Shown: one piece after another, positions 1 to 12,370 of the stretch
How the letters are laid out: every line of letters starts with the position of its first letter
Position numbering within the stretch: position 1 is the stretch's first letter
NCBI RefSeq assembly: GCF_964204645.1
Contig: NC_134029.1
Span: 7,024,001 to 7,088,000 of the forward strand
Source of the DNA: Tubulanus polymorphus
Taxonomy: Eukaryota; Nemertea; Palaeonemertea; Tubulaniformes; Tubulanidae
Direction: 5' to 3'
Length of the DNA stretch: 64,000 nucleotides
Notes under the pieces: generated by a model
What the model saw: only the letters and a program-made list of their open reading frames with translations
Database searches by the model: none
What the model was told of the DNA's origin: nothing
Position numbers and translations under genes: made by a program

Positions 1-3000
1 CCTGCGTAAAAATGACTGGAACGATAAACAGATCGTGCGACCGTATTTAGCGTTCGATGGTACGTTGTGCGAAGCTCTGCAGCACGCGTTGCCGCAGATT
101 ATTCCTCCGTCTCACAACGACGACACGGTCTACCCGTTTCCGTCTATCGTCTTCAGAATGTTCGATTTCACCGACGTTCCCGCAGAGGTAAGTTTGATTA
201 TGCTAACGTCTGATTACTGCAGATACTATTTGAGGATAGTTGTTACTGTTTTAAGAGCTCAATTACTCCTTAGAACATGACTTTTAGTTCATTTTCAATC
301 AAACCATTATTAGATGTCAAATTGTGTGGTGAAAGCTACTGCAACTAAAAAGTTGACTCCTACTACAAAGATGTATAAGAAGATAGTTAAGTCTGATTAC
401 CACAGTGGATGTAGTCAGTGATATAGGTGTCAAATGCACTGTTTGAATATCCCGGAGGGAGAGGAAAGAATATAAATGAATTTATCTCGAATATGAGTGA
501 TGAATTATTGTTTTCACTGCCAGTATATATAATGACCCATTTGTGGCCTCATGTAGAACACAAACTTAAGGGATCAGTAGTAGACCAGAGAACTCGTCTG
601 TTCCTGATTTCCATAATGCTACCCTTTTAGCCTGATGAAATCTCAGTTTGTGCTAGTGCGATACCGCTTTCCAGACATTGACAGCCCTACAAGTTTACTA
701 CGTTTATTTTTGTAGGGACCAGTACTTCCCGGTAGCCATGCGATCGAGCGATATCTAATCGAAGACCAGCTACATAAAATATTACAAACCCATCATCTGG
801 AACGAAAAGATTGCGCCGCCGCTCTGCTCAGTTTCCCGACGAAGAATAAGATTCCTCTCAATTACATGATTGTTGAGGTATGTTTGAATTGTGTAATTCC
901 GAGAGCGTTTGATTTGCCCAAATCCAAAAAAAATCCATAATGAATGTGATCAGTGACATTCGTACTTGTTGGTGACATTGTTGCCCGAGTATTTATCTTG
1001 AACTATGTATCAGTCATCTCTGTCTGAGGAGAGGTAACAACCAGTTTCATTTACCCGGTATCTCTTGGTCAAGATTTGACTAGGGTTAGAAAAGAATGGA
1101 AATTTTAACTCAAGTCAAATTTGAGCTACAGCCCATAAAAACCCGGGAGTCATCAATCAGGTCAGGCACCCTTGGTTGAGAGACTAGAGGCAATAATGAT
1201 GAGTGTCACTTGCCCAGGCACTAAAACTGTGGAACTTGATCCAATTTTTCAAAAATCAGAAGTTAGGTGTTGATGACTGTAGTAGTGTTAAAACTGTATA
1301 ATCTCAATCTAATATCACTTTAAGTTATATTATTTCAAGACATTTTTTCATATTTTCAGGTTGCGTTTTCGCAGCTATTCAGACTGCCTCGTGCTCCGTA
1401 TTTGGAAATCTTCTACGGATCAATTTTGATCGAGTTGTGTAAACTGCAGCCGAGTTCAATGCCTCAAGTTGTATCCTTTCAACACAAATACGGTTCATTT
1501 TTGTAGAAAAAAAGCGATTAATTATTGGTTATTCGGTTCCTTGAATCAATTTGTTATTAGCTGGCTCAAGCGACTGAGACCTTGTTCGAAAGAATAAATC
1601 ACATGAATGCTGCCTGCATTGAGAGGTTTGTAGATGAATGCCTGGCCTAATTTTCCACTTAGGGGTAGAGGTGCTACTGCACTTGCTAATGATATCTAAT
1701 CCTTGTTGTTGAAAACGAAAATCATGTTCCTGTTACATGAAAAGTTTGGTTTCATTGATTTTGTTTACAATATTTCATTATTTCAATGCAGAAAACAATT
1801 CCAAATTAGCCATTTTTAGCTTAAATTTTTACGGAAAACTGCAGGACCTAGTTCCACAAAGGGTGTACTAATTTTTTCCTGATTTCAATTGGTTTTACCC
1901 TCAGTCCCTACTTTTCCGGTTTTGTAAAAACTAGTTCAACCTAGTAGATTCAATCCATGAATTATAGCCACGATCACAGCAGTTTTCACAAAGTAAATTG
2001 CAACTACCAATATTTCTGGAAGCCTGAATCACTTTGCTTTGTCCCAGCGTTCTTTAGTATCGAATGAGTGGTTTATGTGCGGTTACTTCCAGATTTGCCA
2101 CGTGGTTCGCGTATCACTTGAGTAACTTTCAATTTCGTTGGAGCTGGGACGACTGGGCGCCGGACTGCACGAACTGCGACCCTGAGGCGCCGAAAGCTAA
2201 ATTCATCCGCGAAGTTCTCCTGAAGGCGATTCGTCTGTCGTATCATCAACGATTAGTCGACAGCGTGCCCGAATCGCTCGCCGAATTCGTGCCGAAAAAA
2301 CCGGCGTCGCATTATAAATACGAGGCAGAAGGCGCCGGGTCGTTGCCGGGTACGATGATCGCGCATCGTTTGATTCAGGCGATTAAAGAGAAATGCACTT
2401 CGGAAGACGCTCTTATGATATTAAACGAACTGCCGAACCCTAATGAAGATGATTGTAAGTTGAAATACAGTCAAACTTGCTTGAACTGGATCCGTTTGAT
2501 CTACCCCAACTACATGCCATATACATGTACATAGTGATGTAGTCCTTCAAATTCCCCAAAAATAGTTCATCTATCATCGATATTACTGTTTACAGCCGAT
2601 GCTTCGAGTTCCGCCATCAATCCGTTGAAAATAGATGTATTCGTCTCGAGTTTACTGCATCTCGGCAGAAAATCATTCAGTCATTCATTTGCTGCTATTG
2701 CAAAGTAAGTAATGAATCATTCATTACCTACATTCAGAATGTGTAAGATAACACGATGGTATACTCGTACTGTTTGCGCATTAGGTCGGGTTTGTTTGTT
2801 AATCGGTAACATTTTTCCAGGTTCCACAACTTGTTCAAGGCCTTCGGCGAAAGTGAAGAGAGTCAGATAATGATACTGAAAATTGTCTATGAAGTCTGGC
2901 ATGACCATCAACAAATGTTAATCGTTCTCATTGACAAAATGCTTAAAACTCAAATCGTCGAATGTTCAGCCGTCGCTAATTGGATATTCTCACCAGAAAT

Positions 3001-4754
3001 GTTCAAAGATTTCACCAGGTGAGTGAACAACTACAGTGTTTTTGGTAGATTTCTATATTCAGTTAATCATAGGATAACACCGATGAATTTCAGCACCCTA
3101 ATTTACGTGAAAGACCATTATTATTATAAACTTCATCCCCAGTGAATATTTGATTTTTCACGGCTGGTTCCTCGTATTTTCATTTTTGCGACCGAGTTAG
3201 TTAGTTACCTACTACGCTAAAGGTTGAAATCTGGGGTGTGTTAACTTTGCTATCTCTAAATCTGGAAAGCCAAAATGTTTGAATCATTTTAATTGGTTCT
3301 CAGGCTTCACTCTGTCTGTGTGTGTGTTTGTCATCAGACAATTAGTGGGTCGATCGATCTTGATGAACCAAAATTTTGCTATTGGCCCTAGATACAACGT
3401 ATCGAAAATGCATTTGGGACTAACGCATAAGAATTTCGGAGCCCGTGGCTTGTGTTCGGTTTAAAATTCATCGTATTTTCTTCTCGGTGTGTCGATATTT
3501 CAGCTTTTACATTTGGGATATTCTACATACGACGATAAAGAAAATGAACCGCCATGTCATTCGACTGGCAAAAGAACTCGAAGATGCACGTGATAAAATC
3601 GAAGCGGCACAACGCAAGGTATCGTATTTGAAATAATTTGTTCGCGTGCTGTGGATTGTATTTCGCCGCCGATATCATCGATGATTGCATCTTTCAATCG
3701 ACAGATTCAAGACGGTTTCGATATCGATTTACTCGAAGAAGACGTTCCCACCGATGAAATGTTAGAACGCATGGACGAACGATTGGAAACGGCTCACAGC
3801 GAACAGAAAAATCTATTCCTCATTGTATTCCAGGTACGGATATACAACATTCAAAAGTGGAGAAATCCCGCTGTTTTTATGAATTTTTTCTACTTTCAAC
3901 CTCGGATAACTTGCCACTCCGGAGACTGAAAATAATGGCAAACCCACATAGGAAATACAAATTTGTACTAAAGATAGAGATGACTTAAGCAATGTGATGA
4001 CTGTATATGAAAGCGTAACATTTAACATTTCAAACGCTAGTCGGCATCCATCATCAGTGGCTAATGAACACTAACATTTTAGGTTCTAGGTTTCAGTCTA
4101 ATGCCTTAGCTTCCATCTAACAAACAGATTTTCCCCTAAAACTTGATCCATCTTTCTTAATGACATCGTACTCTTCAATAGTGGACTCCACTCAAGTCGT
4201 ATCTGATCAACTAGGACAACTATTTAACTTGGTTTGTTGAAATATACATCTTACCCTATTCATGAATTTTATACTATCGCTCAAGTTAGACAAGTTTCCA
4301 TGGTCCTAAAAAGATTTTATTTTGAGCGGAGTCTGCTGCACTGCAGGAATCATGATTCCTGAGCTGGTTGTCTTGTGTTTGCTGATCCTAGAGAATCTTA
4401 AAGATGATATCATCGGGAAATCTTTTCTGTGATTTTTTTTAGAGATTTATAATGATACTGACAGAGCATTTAGCGCGTAGCGAAGCTGAACGACAAGATT
4501 ATAACACTCCTTGGTATAAATGGGTCATAGAACGATTACAACAGACATTATTACTGGTAAGTTGCCCCCAAAAAAATGATCCGTCGAGAAGTCTAAATTC
4601 ACCAGTGCATCGAATAATTTTCTTCTGTTTTCAATTCCAGCACCACGAACAGGTTTACACTTACATACAAACGCTGGAGAACTTATTGTTCACGAACGAC
4701 TTGGATCCACACATTCTCGAAGTATTTCATCAGTTTTGTGCGCTACGTAAATGA
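1..4754 (+). CDS. NCBP1: Nuclear cap-binding protein subunit 1 (CBP80), 5' partial
   Basis: Large subunit of the nuclear cap-binding complex; with NCBP2 it holds the m7G cap of new RNA polymerase II transcripts for splicing, export and first-round translation. The window carries the last 554 codons, roughly the C-terminal 70 percent (MIF4G-type helical repeats). Exons by phase and GT/AG borders: 1-187, 716-877, 1360-1470, 1561-1625, 2093-2454, 2596-2704, 2821-3018, 3504-3618, 3705-3833, 4443-4556, 4641-4754. Family landmarks in order: [116 protein letters not shown], then QFCALRK and TGA. The charged coiled-coil linker after exon 8 is shorter than in vertebrates. The start and N-terminal region lie left of the window. 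Identification is very secure; the exact donor after codon LQPSSMPQV is GTATCC. Confidence 0.96.
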
Positions 4755-4770
4755 GTTGTTCATGGATCAA

Positions 4771-5020
4771 AAGAGACAGAATTGACATTAAAAAATCTTG
4801 AAGCCAACCATGTACCACAAAAGGCAACTAAATAAGTGGAATAAAGCTGCATTTTTAGTTCTCACATTGCGCAACTAGATGGAGTTTATGTATTTGAGCA
4901 GTTCTCAAGAGACAGAATTGACATTCAAAAATCTGTATGCGAACAATGTACCATAAAGGCAACTAAAAAAGTGAAATTAAGCTGCATTTTAAGTTCTCGT
5001 ATTGCGCAACTGGTTGTACC
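4771..5020 (+). repeat. Imperfect tandem duplication in NCBP1 3' flank
   Basis: Two related blocks start at about 4773 and 4909 (offset 136 bases). Both read AGAGACAGAATTGACATT, then a diverged CAATGTACCA..AAGGCAACTAAA segment, then AAGCTGCATTTT and ATTGCGCAACT. The first copy contains the near poly(A) signal (GGAATAAAGC); the second has lost it (GAAATTAAGC). Confidence 0.75.
4840..4845 (+). terminator. Poly(A) signal of NCBP1
   Basis: AATAAA lies 85 bases after the NCBP1 stop codon. A second AATAAA at 5306 could serve a longer 3' UTR. This is a positional inference. Confidence 0.5.
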
Positions 5021-5344
5021 GTTAATTATTTTTGATCAGTTTTATAGTGTTATAGCGGTACATTGAACTATGACTATAATTATCTAAAAGTGTATAATGT
5101 TAAGTAATTTTGGCCGAGTCATCAGCTAATGTCACTGGGCTTTACAAAAGCAAACTTTTATGTTGAAATAATAATACTTTCGTATCTTGATGAGTCAATA
5201 TCAGTTATTAGTTTAGTTGGTCTGTTTCACTGCATTTGTCAAAATAACTGAAATCACTTGTTTTAAAACTTGATGGGGAAGAACATTTTATATCTTATTG
5301 ATATGAATAAAACTTATAAATCTAAATTCTTGAGTTTATTCACA

Positions 5345-5745
5345 TATCTGTACCCTATCAGGACAATTCCCCCCAGGATAATTCCCCGCCGGACAATTTC
5401 CCCTGCCCGAAGTAAATCCTTTTAAATCTGGATTAACACCACCTAAATACATATATCAATAAATTTATCCGAATTAGTTTTAGTGTTACTTTAGCAGATC
5501 AAAACCTTTAAAATCCATCCTCAAGTAATTATAATCCACTTACCAAATCAAAGGAAACTTAGTTAGTCCACTTATTAGTGACTAATTTATTGGAATGAGT
5601 TTTAGTATTTAGTTAGTTAGCTAGTCTAAATTTAGTTAGTTCTAAGTTAGTTAGTCTAATTTATTAGAAGTTGGTATCTGCGCTACTTTAGGGTTAAAAT
5701 TTACTTCGGGTGGGGAGCAATTGTCCTAGAATCATCTGTACTGTA
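5345..5745. mobile_element. Inverted-repeat (MITE-like) element between NCBP1 and ARB2A
   Basis: The left part (about 5360-5418) carries repeated GGACAATTCCCC-type units ending in CCCGAAGTAAAT. The right part (about 5699-5735) carries the reverse complement, ATTTACTTCGGG..GGGG..CAATTGTCCT. The interior is AT-rich with TTAGTTAGTTAG runs. There is no coding potential. The borders are approximate because no clean target-site duplication was found. Confidence 0.6.
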
Positions 5746-6043
5746 CTGCTGAGGGCCAAGCACGCGAGTGCCTCTTACTGTCTTCACACTTTCTGATCCT
5801 CACTTGAGCAGTTTTGCCACCACGTTTGCACATTAACAAAACATTGTCTCCAATGTTAAGTAAGTACAAGTCTTGTGTCTTGAGGCAGACATGTCTTTCA
5901 AAACAGATACGAGATGAAATCCGACAATACAAAAGAAAAAGCTTATCAAATTAAGTGTATTTAAAATTATGACTTAGGATTAAGTAGCAAGGTCGAAGAA
6001 AAAATTAGTTTTTGGACATTTTGCTGACTTCATTTTCATGGCT

Positions 6044-6049
6044 TTTATT
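6044..6049 (-). terminator. Poly(A) signal of ARB2A homologue
   Basis: TTTATT on the + strand (AATAAA on the minus strand) lies about 325 bases past the ARB2A stop. It is assigned by position only. Confidence 0.4.
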
Positions 6050-6373
6050 CAAGTTGAGGGAATTTATCTTATACAATCGTTAAAATGCTGACTAGTGTTC
6101 CACCAAGGTCATCGCTCGAAATAAGTTAAATCAAAGACGTATTTGAAAAAAATCTTTTCATTTTCTGTAAAATACTGCACCATTACATGAAATACATAGT
6201 TTATAATACTTTTGAGATGGTCTGACCTGCCCTGCCCTTGTTACTAGAATTTAAACCGACATATCCTAGATAAATCGGTAATCAGATTGGTTTCTGGACT
6301 AGCACGAAATGTTTTGATTAATTTTAAGTTATTTACAACGTTTTTAGACCACTTGTCAGGTTTTATGAAAGGC

Positions 6374-9300
6374 TCATAATTCAATGCGGTCACCGCCAGC
6401 TGCTGTATCCAGCACAATGGTATCATCTTCGAGAGCTTTCAAATGTTCATCGAACCACTTGAAAATGGAATGAAATGCTTTCCATGAAGTTTCTTCGTGC
6501 TTCGTAGTGCCTGCATAACAAAAAGAGATGTTATCGGAAAGTCGTAATTCAGTTAACTGGTTTCAAACGCTTATCCCAGTAACTGATTTGTAATTTTTGC
6601 TTCGAATTTTTCTTTCCTGACCGCTGCTCTTTAGTGTTATTTTTGGCCACTTCAAGTGACTGATTAGGTACTTGGCCATATCAAGCTCGATGTGCACATG
6701 TAAACCTAAAAGCTAGATATCTTCGTTCTTTCAGCAGAGATTAACCTCTTTGATAGCATAACATACATACCTGCGGAAACACACTTGCATTCCTTGAACT
6801 GTATTTCTGCAACTGGTTCGTCTAAATCCAAATCGCTCGAAACCCAATTACAAATTTTCTAGAAAAAAAATCCAAACTCAAGTCCATAACACAGTAGTTA
6901 CTGGTCCATATCAAATAATCATTATTTTGTATCGTGAAACTGGCCCCAGAAAATCGTACAAATATGATACCGATAGTCAATTTACGAATATATAGGGAAA
7001 TCGTTTTAGTAAGGAAAGATGAAATGTTTCATTCTTTCAGGGCTGCCAACCCTCCCGAATTATTCGGAATCCTCCCGATTTGCGTGAAGAAATTCCGACG
7101 ATACGATCGGGTATACAAAATTCCGACTTTTTTTTTCTTTTTCGGCGATGTCCGATTTTCCACCCGCCAGCGCGTTGTAACACAATATGATGATTTGGTA
7201 GAACAGAATTGAATAGGTGGGGAATTTATATGCACGCCCGCGGTGGATGAGTGCGTGGCTATATACTGTGTACGTGGGTCAGGCGATAAACAGCGCTTAC
7301 TAGCGCGCGCGCGCGCGTGCGTGTGTATGAGAGTAGCTGTGTTATTGATTTTATCTACGCATGGCGTACGATTATTTCGTAGTAGGAGAGCAGCTTTTTA
7401 ATTTGTTTCAAGAATAAAAATAAAGTTCATTCGTTTTAAAATACGTTGTTTTCAATCATTTTTGTGAAAATATTATGACATGTGGCAAAATGTGATTGTT
7501 ATTGTCAAATTGCTCCGCATCGTTTCGGAGAAGAATCGGTTTACTGCGGTAATTAGCTCGTTTTCGCAGCGCGATTAGCATTCGAAGATCCGGGTTAGAT
7601 TTCAACGTGTGGACTCTTTGAAATGTTTCGGTAAGCAATTGCTTTGCTAGTTTGAACCTTAATGTTGTCACTCTTGTGTTAGTTTGATTTAAAAAGATAA
7701 TTTAAGATGCTTTTGAGCAGTGCATCTCAAAGTAAACTTTTAGTTCGCATATTTGGCAGATGGCAGCACCATCGAGTAGCATGTAGATTTAGAGACTTTT
7801 TACTGTTTGTATCTTTCAGTTCTGTACGTGGAGTCTCTCTTGGACAGTATCATGGAATTGATGCTGGAAATGGATATATTCGCATGACAGCTGTATAGTG
7901 TTATGTAATTCGTTTGACAATTTATGCCAGTTTTATGTTCTTATTTTTTAGTCTATTGTATATTTTTGATAAACACTGTTGATTTTTATCTTTCATAAAA
8001 TAATAAAGAAAAAATACATTCTGTAGAATTTTCTGATTTTTTATTTTGCTAATAATTCCATATTTTCATATCCAGCTTTCATATATTACACGTGAAAGGT
8101 ATTCCTAATTGAAAGCAAAATATTCCTACTTGGAAAAGTCACAATTTCTTCGGTTTCGATATATTCCTATTGAAACCTTCAATATTCCTAATTAATCTGC
8201 CATTCATCCCTAAATGGAATTTTGAAAGGTTGGCAGCCCTGTTCTTTACAACGCATAAACTTTTTTAGTATTTAGCCAATATATTGTCGAAGTATTGGAC
8301 TTACTTCTCTTAATAGTTGCATGAGACTTGCATCTCCTCCTAAATGCAGAATGTTGTGCGCGGAATCAGTCAAAGCTAAAGCCGCAAATTTCTCCAAATG
8401 ATCGCGTCTTTGGTGCAACTTGAAATGAAAACAAGCATAATTTATCATTACTGATAATACAGTAGGAATAAAGCTGGAAACTTCCTTAGGCCCTTTTTTA
8501 ATAGCTTGGTTTACGGGGTAGACCTATCAAAATATCATTTCGGAGGAAAAAAAAATTTAAAAAAAATTCCCTTAGTGAGATAAAATCACTTTTTGAAGGA
8601 AGAGGGAACTGTCAATAGGGCAATATATCCAAACAAATGATTCTTGGAAAGTTCGAATTCTGCACACTGTGATCAAAACAGAACCTCGAGTTTTTCAATT
8701 CTTTCATCATTCAAGCCACAGATGGGAATAAAAGAAAAAAAAATTATTTTCATATGACTTTTCTTCAAATTTCGGGAGGCGGTTCCTGTAAACCAAGCTA
8801 TTAAAAAAGGCCTTATTTGACACTCGTGTCCACTCTGCCTCTAGTGCTGGAAACACAGATTCAAATCTCACCATATAAAGAGAAGCCATGCCGCCGTAAC
8901 TATGCGCCACTATAAATACATGTTTGATATCGGTGGAAGGTAAGATGAATCGATCCCAAACGTACACCATTTGTTCTTCCGGACATGAACATCCCTGTAA
9001 AGATCAGCAAAGAATTTTCAAATTCCATCGATACTCCTGTTGTGGTTAGTTTTTATCATCAACTGGCTCGCTTACCCGCACTGTTTTATCTTTGCCGTTT
9101 ACAAGTTGCCGGCATTGATTTGTATTCATTACGAATACGCCATAGCCTTCCGACATGGCTCTTTTGATGAATGGAATCTGTGAGCCGATATCCAATCCCT
9201 CGTTTATTATCAATCTGAAGTGAAATGAAAATTTCTAGAATGAGATTAAAAAGTGAAAATATTTGAACTCAAGAATAGGAAAGTTAATGTTTCGCTATAT

Positions 9301-10851
9301 CCAATGTTTTCTTTAAAGAGTGACAATCTATATCAAACTAGATTTTGAAAGCTGCATACAGCTTAAGAAGGAGTTATGAACTCAAATTTTTGGTTTTTTC
9401 ATTCCTTTGTCTAGAAATCTTACTTTCTGGACCACTGTCCTGCTCGGACAACGCCATCGCCGTGAACTAATATCATAGCTTTCTCCCTCAGCATCGCTCC
9501 CGGACTCATGTACAAAAATGTAACGGCTTCCATGTCGAGAGCATCCACCTGAAATGAATAGATGTTCACACTCTCTTCATTTTTGAGAATTATTCAATGG
9601 CCAATAAGTGGTGATAAGATCATCACTTACTGGTAAGTCCATTCTTTCTAATTCCAGTTCATTTTCAAGCAGATCAAACACATATTCTGTGACAATCTGC
9701 AAGAGACAAAATAAACCGGCACATACAATTGTCTGAGCTTCTACAAGTCAGAAAACTGCTCTTTTTACATCCGCCAACCATAAAAAGGCCGACCACTTTC
9801 AGGGTATCATAAATTGGCTTGATTTTTCAAGCCCGACATAGTAAACCTCAATTTCTAACTTATTCTTTAAGACCACCCACCTCACCAAGAGCTTCATATC
9901 GTCGCTGATTATAACTGACTCCTTCAGGTCGAACGTTGAATATAAACGGTTCCCCAGTTTCTATATGTCGTAACTGTCCCTCTACAAAAAAATACCAACA
10001 TACCTAATTAGCCAAAATAACTAAATATAGGCCTATAAGACGAATCAATTTATCTTATCAATTTCTTTAATCTTCTATTGATTTTTTTCTTCAAAATTAG
10101 CATATAAACCAATGATTTGAGGATACAAACTAACTGATAGTAACTGATCTGTGGTAATACGAGATATCTCCACTTATATGAAGTAAACAATAGCAAATCG
10201 GGAGTAACATCAAGTAATATTAAGTAACCAATAGTAATGTCTAGTAGAATGTAAGCAAAATGGTAACTATTGGTTACTCCATATTACAATAGATAACCCT
10301 ATCGGATACTCTATCTTACTTCAGATTACAACAGATTGCTGGTTTGCTGTCAGTTACTAGGTATATGTTGAACAGATTAGGCCTTACATTATAGTAATAT
10401 GGCATCATAAGTGCTCCGCTTTTTAACCCCCTATATTAAAGTCTGAAGTGTATACAGGGGGTGTTATACACAATGAACAGAAGAATGCTTACTATCATTG
10501 AACTTATATTTGAATCCTTCTAATGTTTCTGGAAACTCTGGTACAACTGGGGGATCATCTGGACTAGCCCACAATTTAGGTACATCCTCTACAAAACAGG
10601 AAAATAATATTTTTACAAAACAGGAAAATAGTACCTTGAAGATTTTTTGTCCGCTGAGCGAGTGTCTCAATGGGAATCATTTGGCATAGCTGGTTTGAAA
10701 CTTTTGTTCCCGAGAGCAAGCCTCTCAGGCCATGTAGGTTTCTTGGAATATCTTTTTAGATTTAGGAATAATTCTAACAACAAATGGCCTCATTTATTTG
10801 AATTTGTACTTTACCAGTCAGTGAACCAAGACTTTCATCAGATACAGCCAT
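6374..10851 (-). CDS. FAM172A: ARB2A / FAM172A homologue (Arb2-domain, alpha/beta-hydrolase fold)
   Basis: Human FAM172A (ARB2A) is linked to Argonaute and co-transcriptional splicing. The Arb2 fold is hydrolase-like. Exons in transcript order: 10851-10815, 10588-10493, 9981-9881, 9696-9631, 9548-9424, 9214-9076, 8994-8872, 8418-8305, 6858-6771, 6510-6374. Together they give 341 aa in frame. Landmarks: [91 protein letters not shown], the nucleophile-elbow-like [38 protein letters not shown]. The ATG at 10851 is chosen because [12 protein letters not shown] splices in phase to EDVPKLW. No signal peptide is visible. The long charged linker of the vertebrate protein between the FVMN region and the VYVWD exon is missing, so this protein is shorter (human is about 416 aa). 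The C-terminus is GGDRIEL. Confidence 0.95.
7038..8241. mobile_element. Non-autonomous DNA transposon with 14-bp TIRs in ARB2A intron
   Basis: The left end reads CAGGGCTGCCAACC (7038-7051) and the right end is its exact reverse complement, GGTTGGCAGCCCTG (8228-8241). The six bases TTCTTT sit directly outside both ends (7032-7037 and 8242-8247), as expected of a target-site duplication. The interior is AT-rich, with a GCGCGCGCGCG/GTGTGT run at about 7302-7327 and ATTCCTA-type subterminal motifs near the right end. No transposase reading frame is recognisable. CAGGG termini resemble hAT-type ends, but hAT duplications are 8 bp, so the superfamily is open. It lies in the 1.45 kb intron between ARB2A exons 8 and 9. 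Confidence 0.8.
8489..8812. mobile_element. Harbinger-like MITE with TTA target duplication
   Basis: The left terminus 8489-8514 starts GGCCCTTTTTTAATAGCTTG. The right terminus (8812 down to 8788, read in reverse) starts GGCCTTTTTTAATAGCTTGG, one base shorter in the C run. TTA flanks both ends (8486-8488, 8813-8815). TIRs starting GGCC with a 3-bp TWA duplication are typical of PIF/Harbinger-derived MITEs. It is 324 bp with no coding content, in the ARB2A intron between exons 7 and 8. Confidence 0.8.
10130..10362. repeat. AGTAAC-rich imperfect inverted repeat
   Basis: The left half contains AAGTAACCAATAGT at about 10223 and the right half ACTATTGGTTACT at about 10265. Outer parts (TAGTAACTGA.. 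and ..TCAGTTACTA) also pair imperfectly. It is probably an old MITE or hairpin repeat in the ARB2A intron between exons 2 and 3. Confidence 0.5.
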
Positions 10852-12370
10852 GTTGCTACTCAAACCAATAACACTTCCCTAGAATTCAATGAATAAATAT
10901 ATAAATAACAATAAAAGATAAACAATTTTAACTTATAGAAATTAACTCAAGGTACAACCATTTTTGAGAAAATTGATGAACTCAAGAAGGGTAATTAAAG
11001 CCTAGTTAATTCCAATGTCTTTTTTTGCTTAAACACTTCATCTGTCGCGACTATGTACAAAACATATCGAGGAATGTATGAAAAATCTTCCTGGTTCGGT
11101 ATGGAAAACCCCCCATTTCAAATACAATGGTATTTAAATTCGTAGAAGTTAATTATAATAGGGATACTGAAAAAAACTTAATAATAGCAATTGATAATGC
11201 ATGCATGTAGTTGCATTGTGAGCAACAATAATAGGCCTATGGGTGATACCATTATAGTTCAGCGTGATTGTATCCATAAATAGCAAAGTTTTTATAAGAT
11301 TTTGTTTCCGTTTTTAGATTAAAAATCAAATAAGGGCTCACCAAACAGACAAGGCTAAGAGTGTCAGCAGACCATTACCATTGGACATTGGTCTTAACCA
11401 CCCCCTCCCCCACGGCACTGAAAAGGTCGACTTGCATACCAGTAAAAGAATTATAACTCGCATCAGGTCCAGTTTATATATGTTGTATGTTGGTGCATCT
11501 AATTTACTTTTTATTGCATTCCAACGACACTAACGTCCGGGACTATGAGACCAGTCTTTTTTTACTCCCAGGCAACAATCAAACGTCGAATCATCAGTCA
11601 CGTTCCTGACCTCAGCAGTTTCGTTGGCGTTGTTCTGATGACTCATACGACACGTTACTCTTTAATTTAGAGAAATTTCAGTGAAGTAAAACAGAAAATT
11701 TCACGCACCAAATCGTGTCAGAAGGATTGAAATGGGAAGTGGCGTGAAAAGCTTTGTTTAATGAACGCTGGCGTCTCCTTAGTACTATCAATCTATCAAT
11801 AAATTAAATTTGTCGTTGATGCGGACGGCGAATTTAAATTGTTGAATACAGCTGTAATATTTCATCTTGTTGACGTTTCTCAGTAGTCTGATCAGAGGGT
11901 TCGAAACCGATGAATATCGATATCGGTGGATCCCACGACGGACGCCGGAGTTTTCGCGGGTGGTTAGAAACGGGAATGCGAAATTTGTTTTTTTTTTCAC
12001 AATCTTGATCAAGTCCTATGACACGTTACGTTACCGATTGGTCAGAATTATTTGAGGAAATTCAGAATCGCGTAACTTAGCACCAGACATTATAATGAGA
12101 AAACATTCCGAACTCTTCTTAGCGTCGTGTGGCCGATTTTGTATAAATGAATATAATTTTTGATTCGTATCGATTATTGCAAACTTTTTTAGTTTATACT
12201 CCATGTTTTGCCTGAAGGCTTTCTCCTACGCCCGCAGGCTCTCGTTTAACTTCAAAAGGATAATTCCTTTTTCGAATTTCGAATAGAATACAAACAGGGA
12301 TTTTTTCTTGATTTTGCTCGTCAAAATCCAATATATCGACATTTCGAGATATTCGAGAGGAGCTATTGCG
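10852..12370. other. Intergenic interval, ARB2A 5' side to GPCR
   Basis: The divergent promoters of ARB2A (minus) and the first GPCR (plus) must lie here. I see no additional coding exon with family similarity, no tRNA and no clear transposon. Confidence 0.5.

Larger units (their letters stand above)
4755..6373. other. Intergenic, tail-to-tail interval
   Basis: This interval lies between the converging NCBP1 and ARB2A stop codons. It holds both 3' UTRs, the 136-base duplication and the inverted-repeat element. A minus-strand AATAAA (TTTATT at 6044-6049) is the likely ARB2A cleavage signal. No other gene is supported. Confidence 0.7.
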
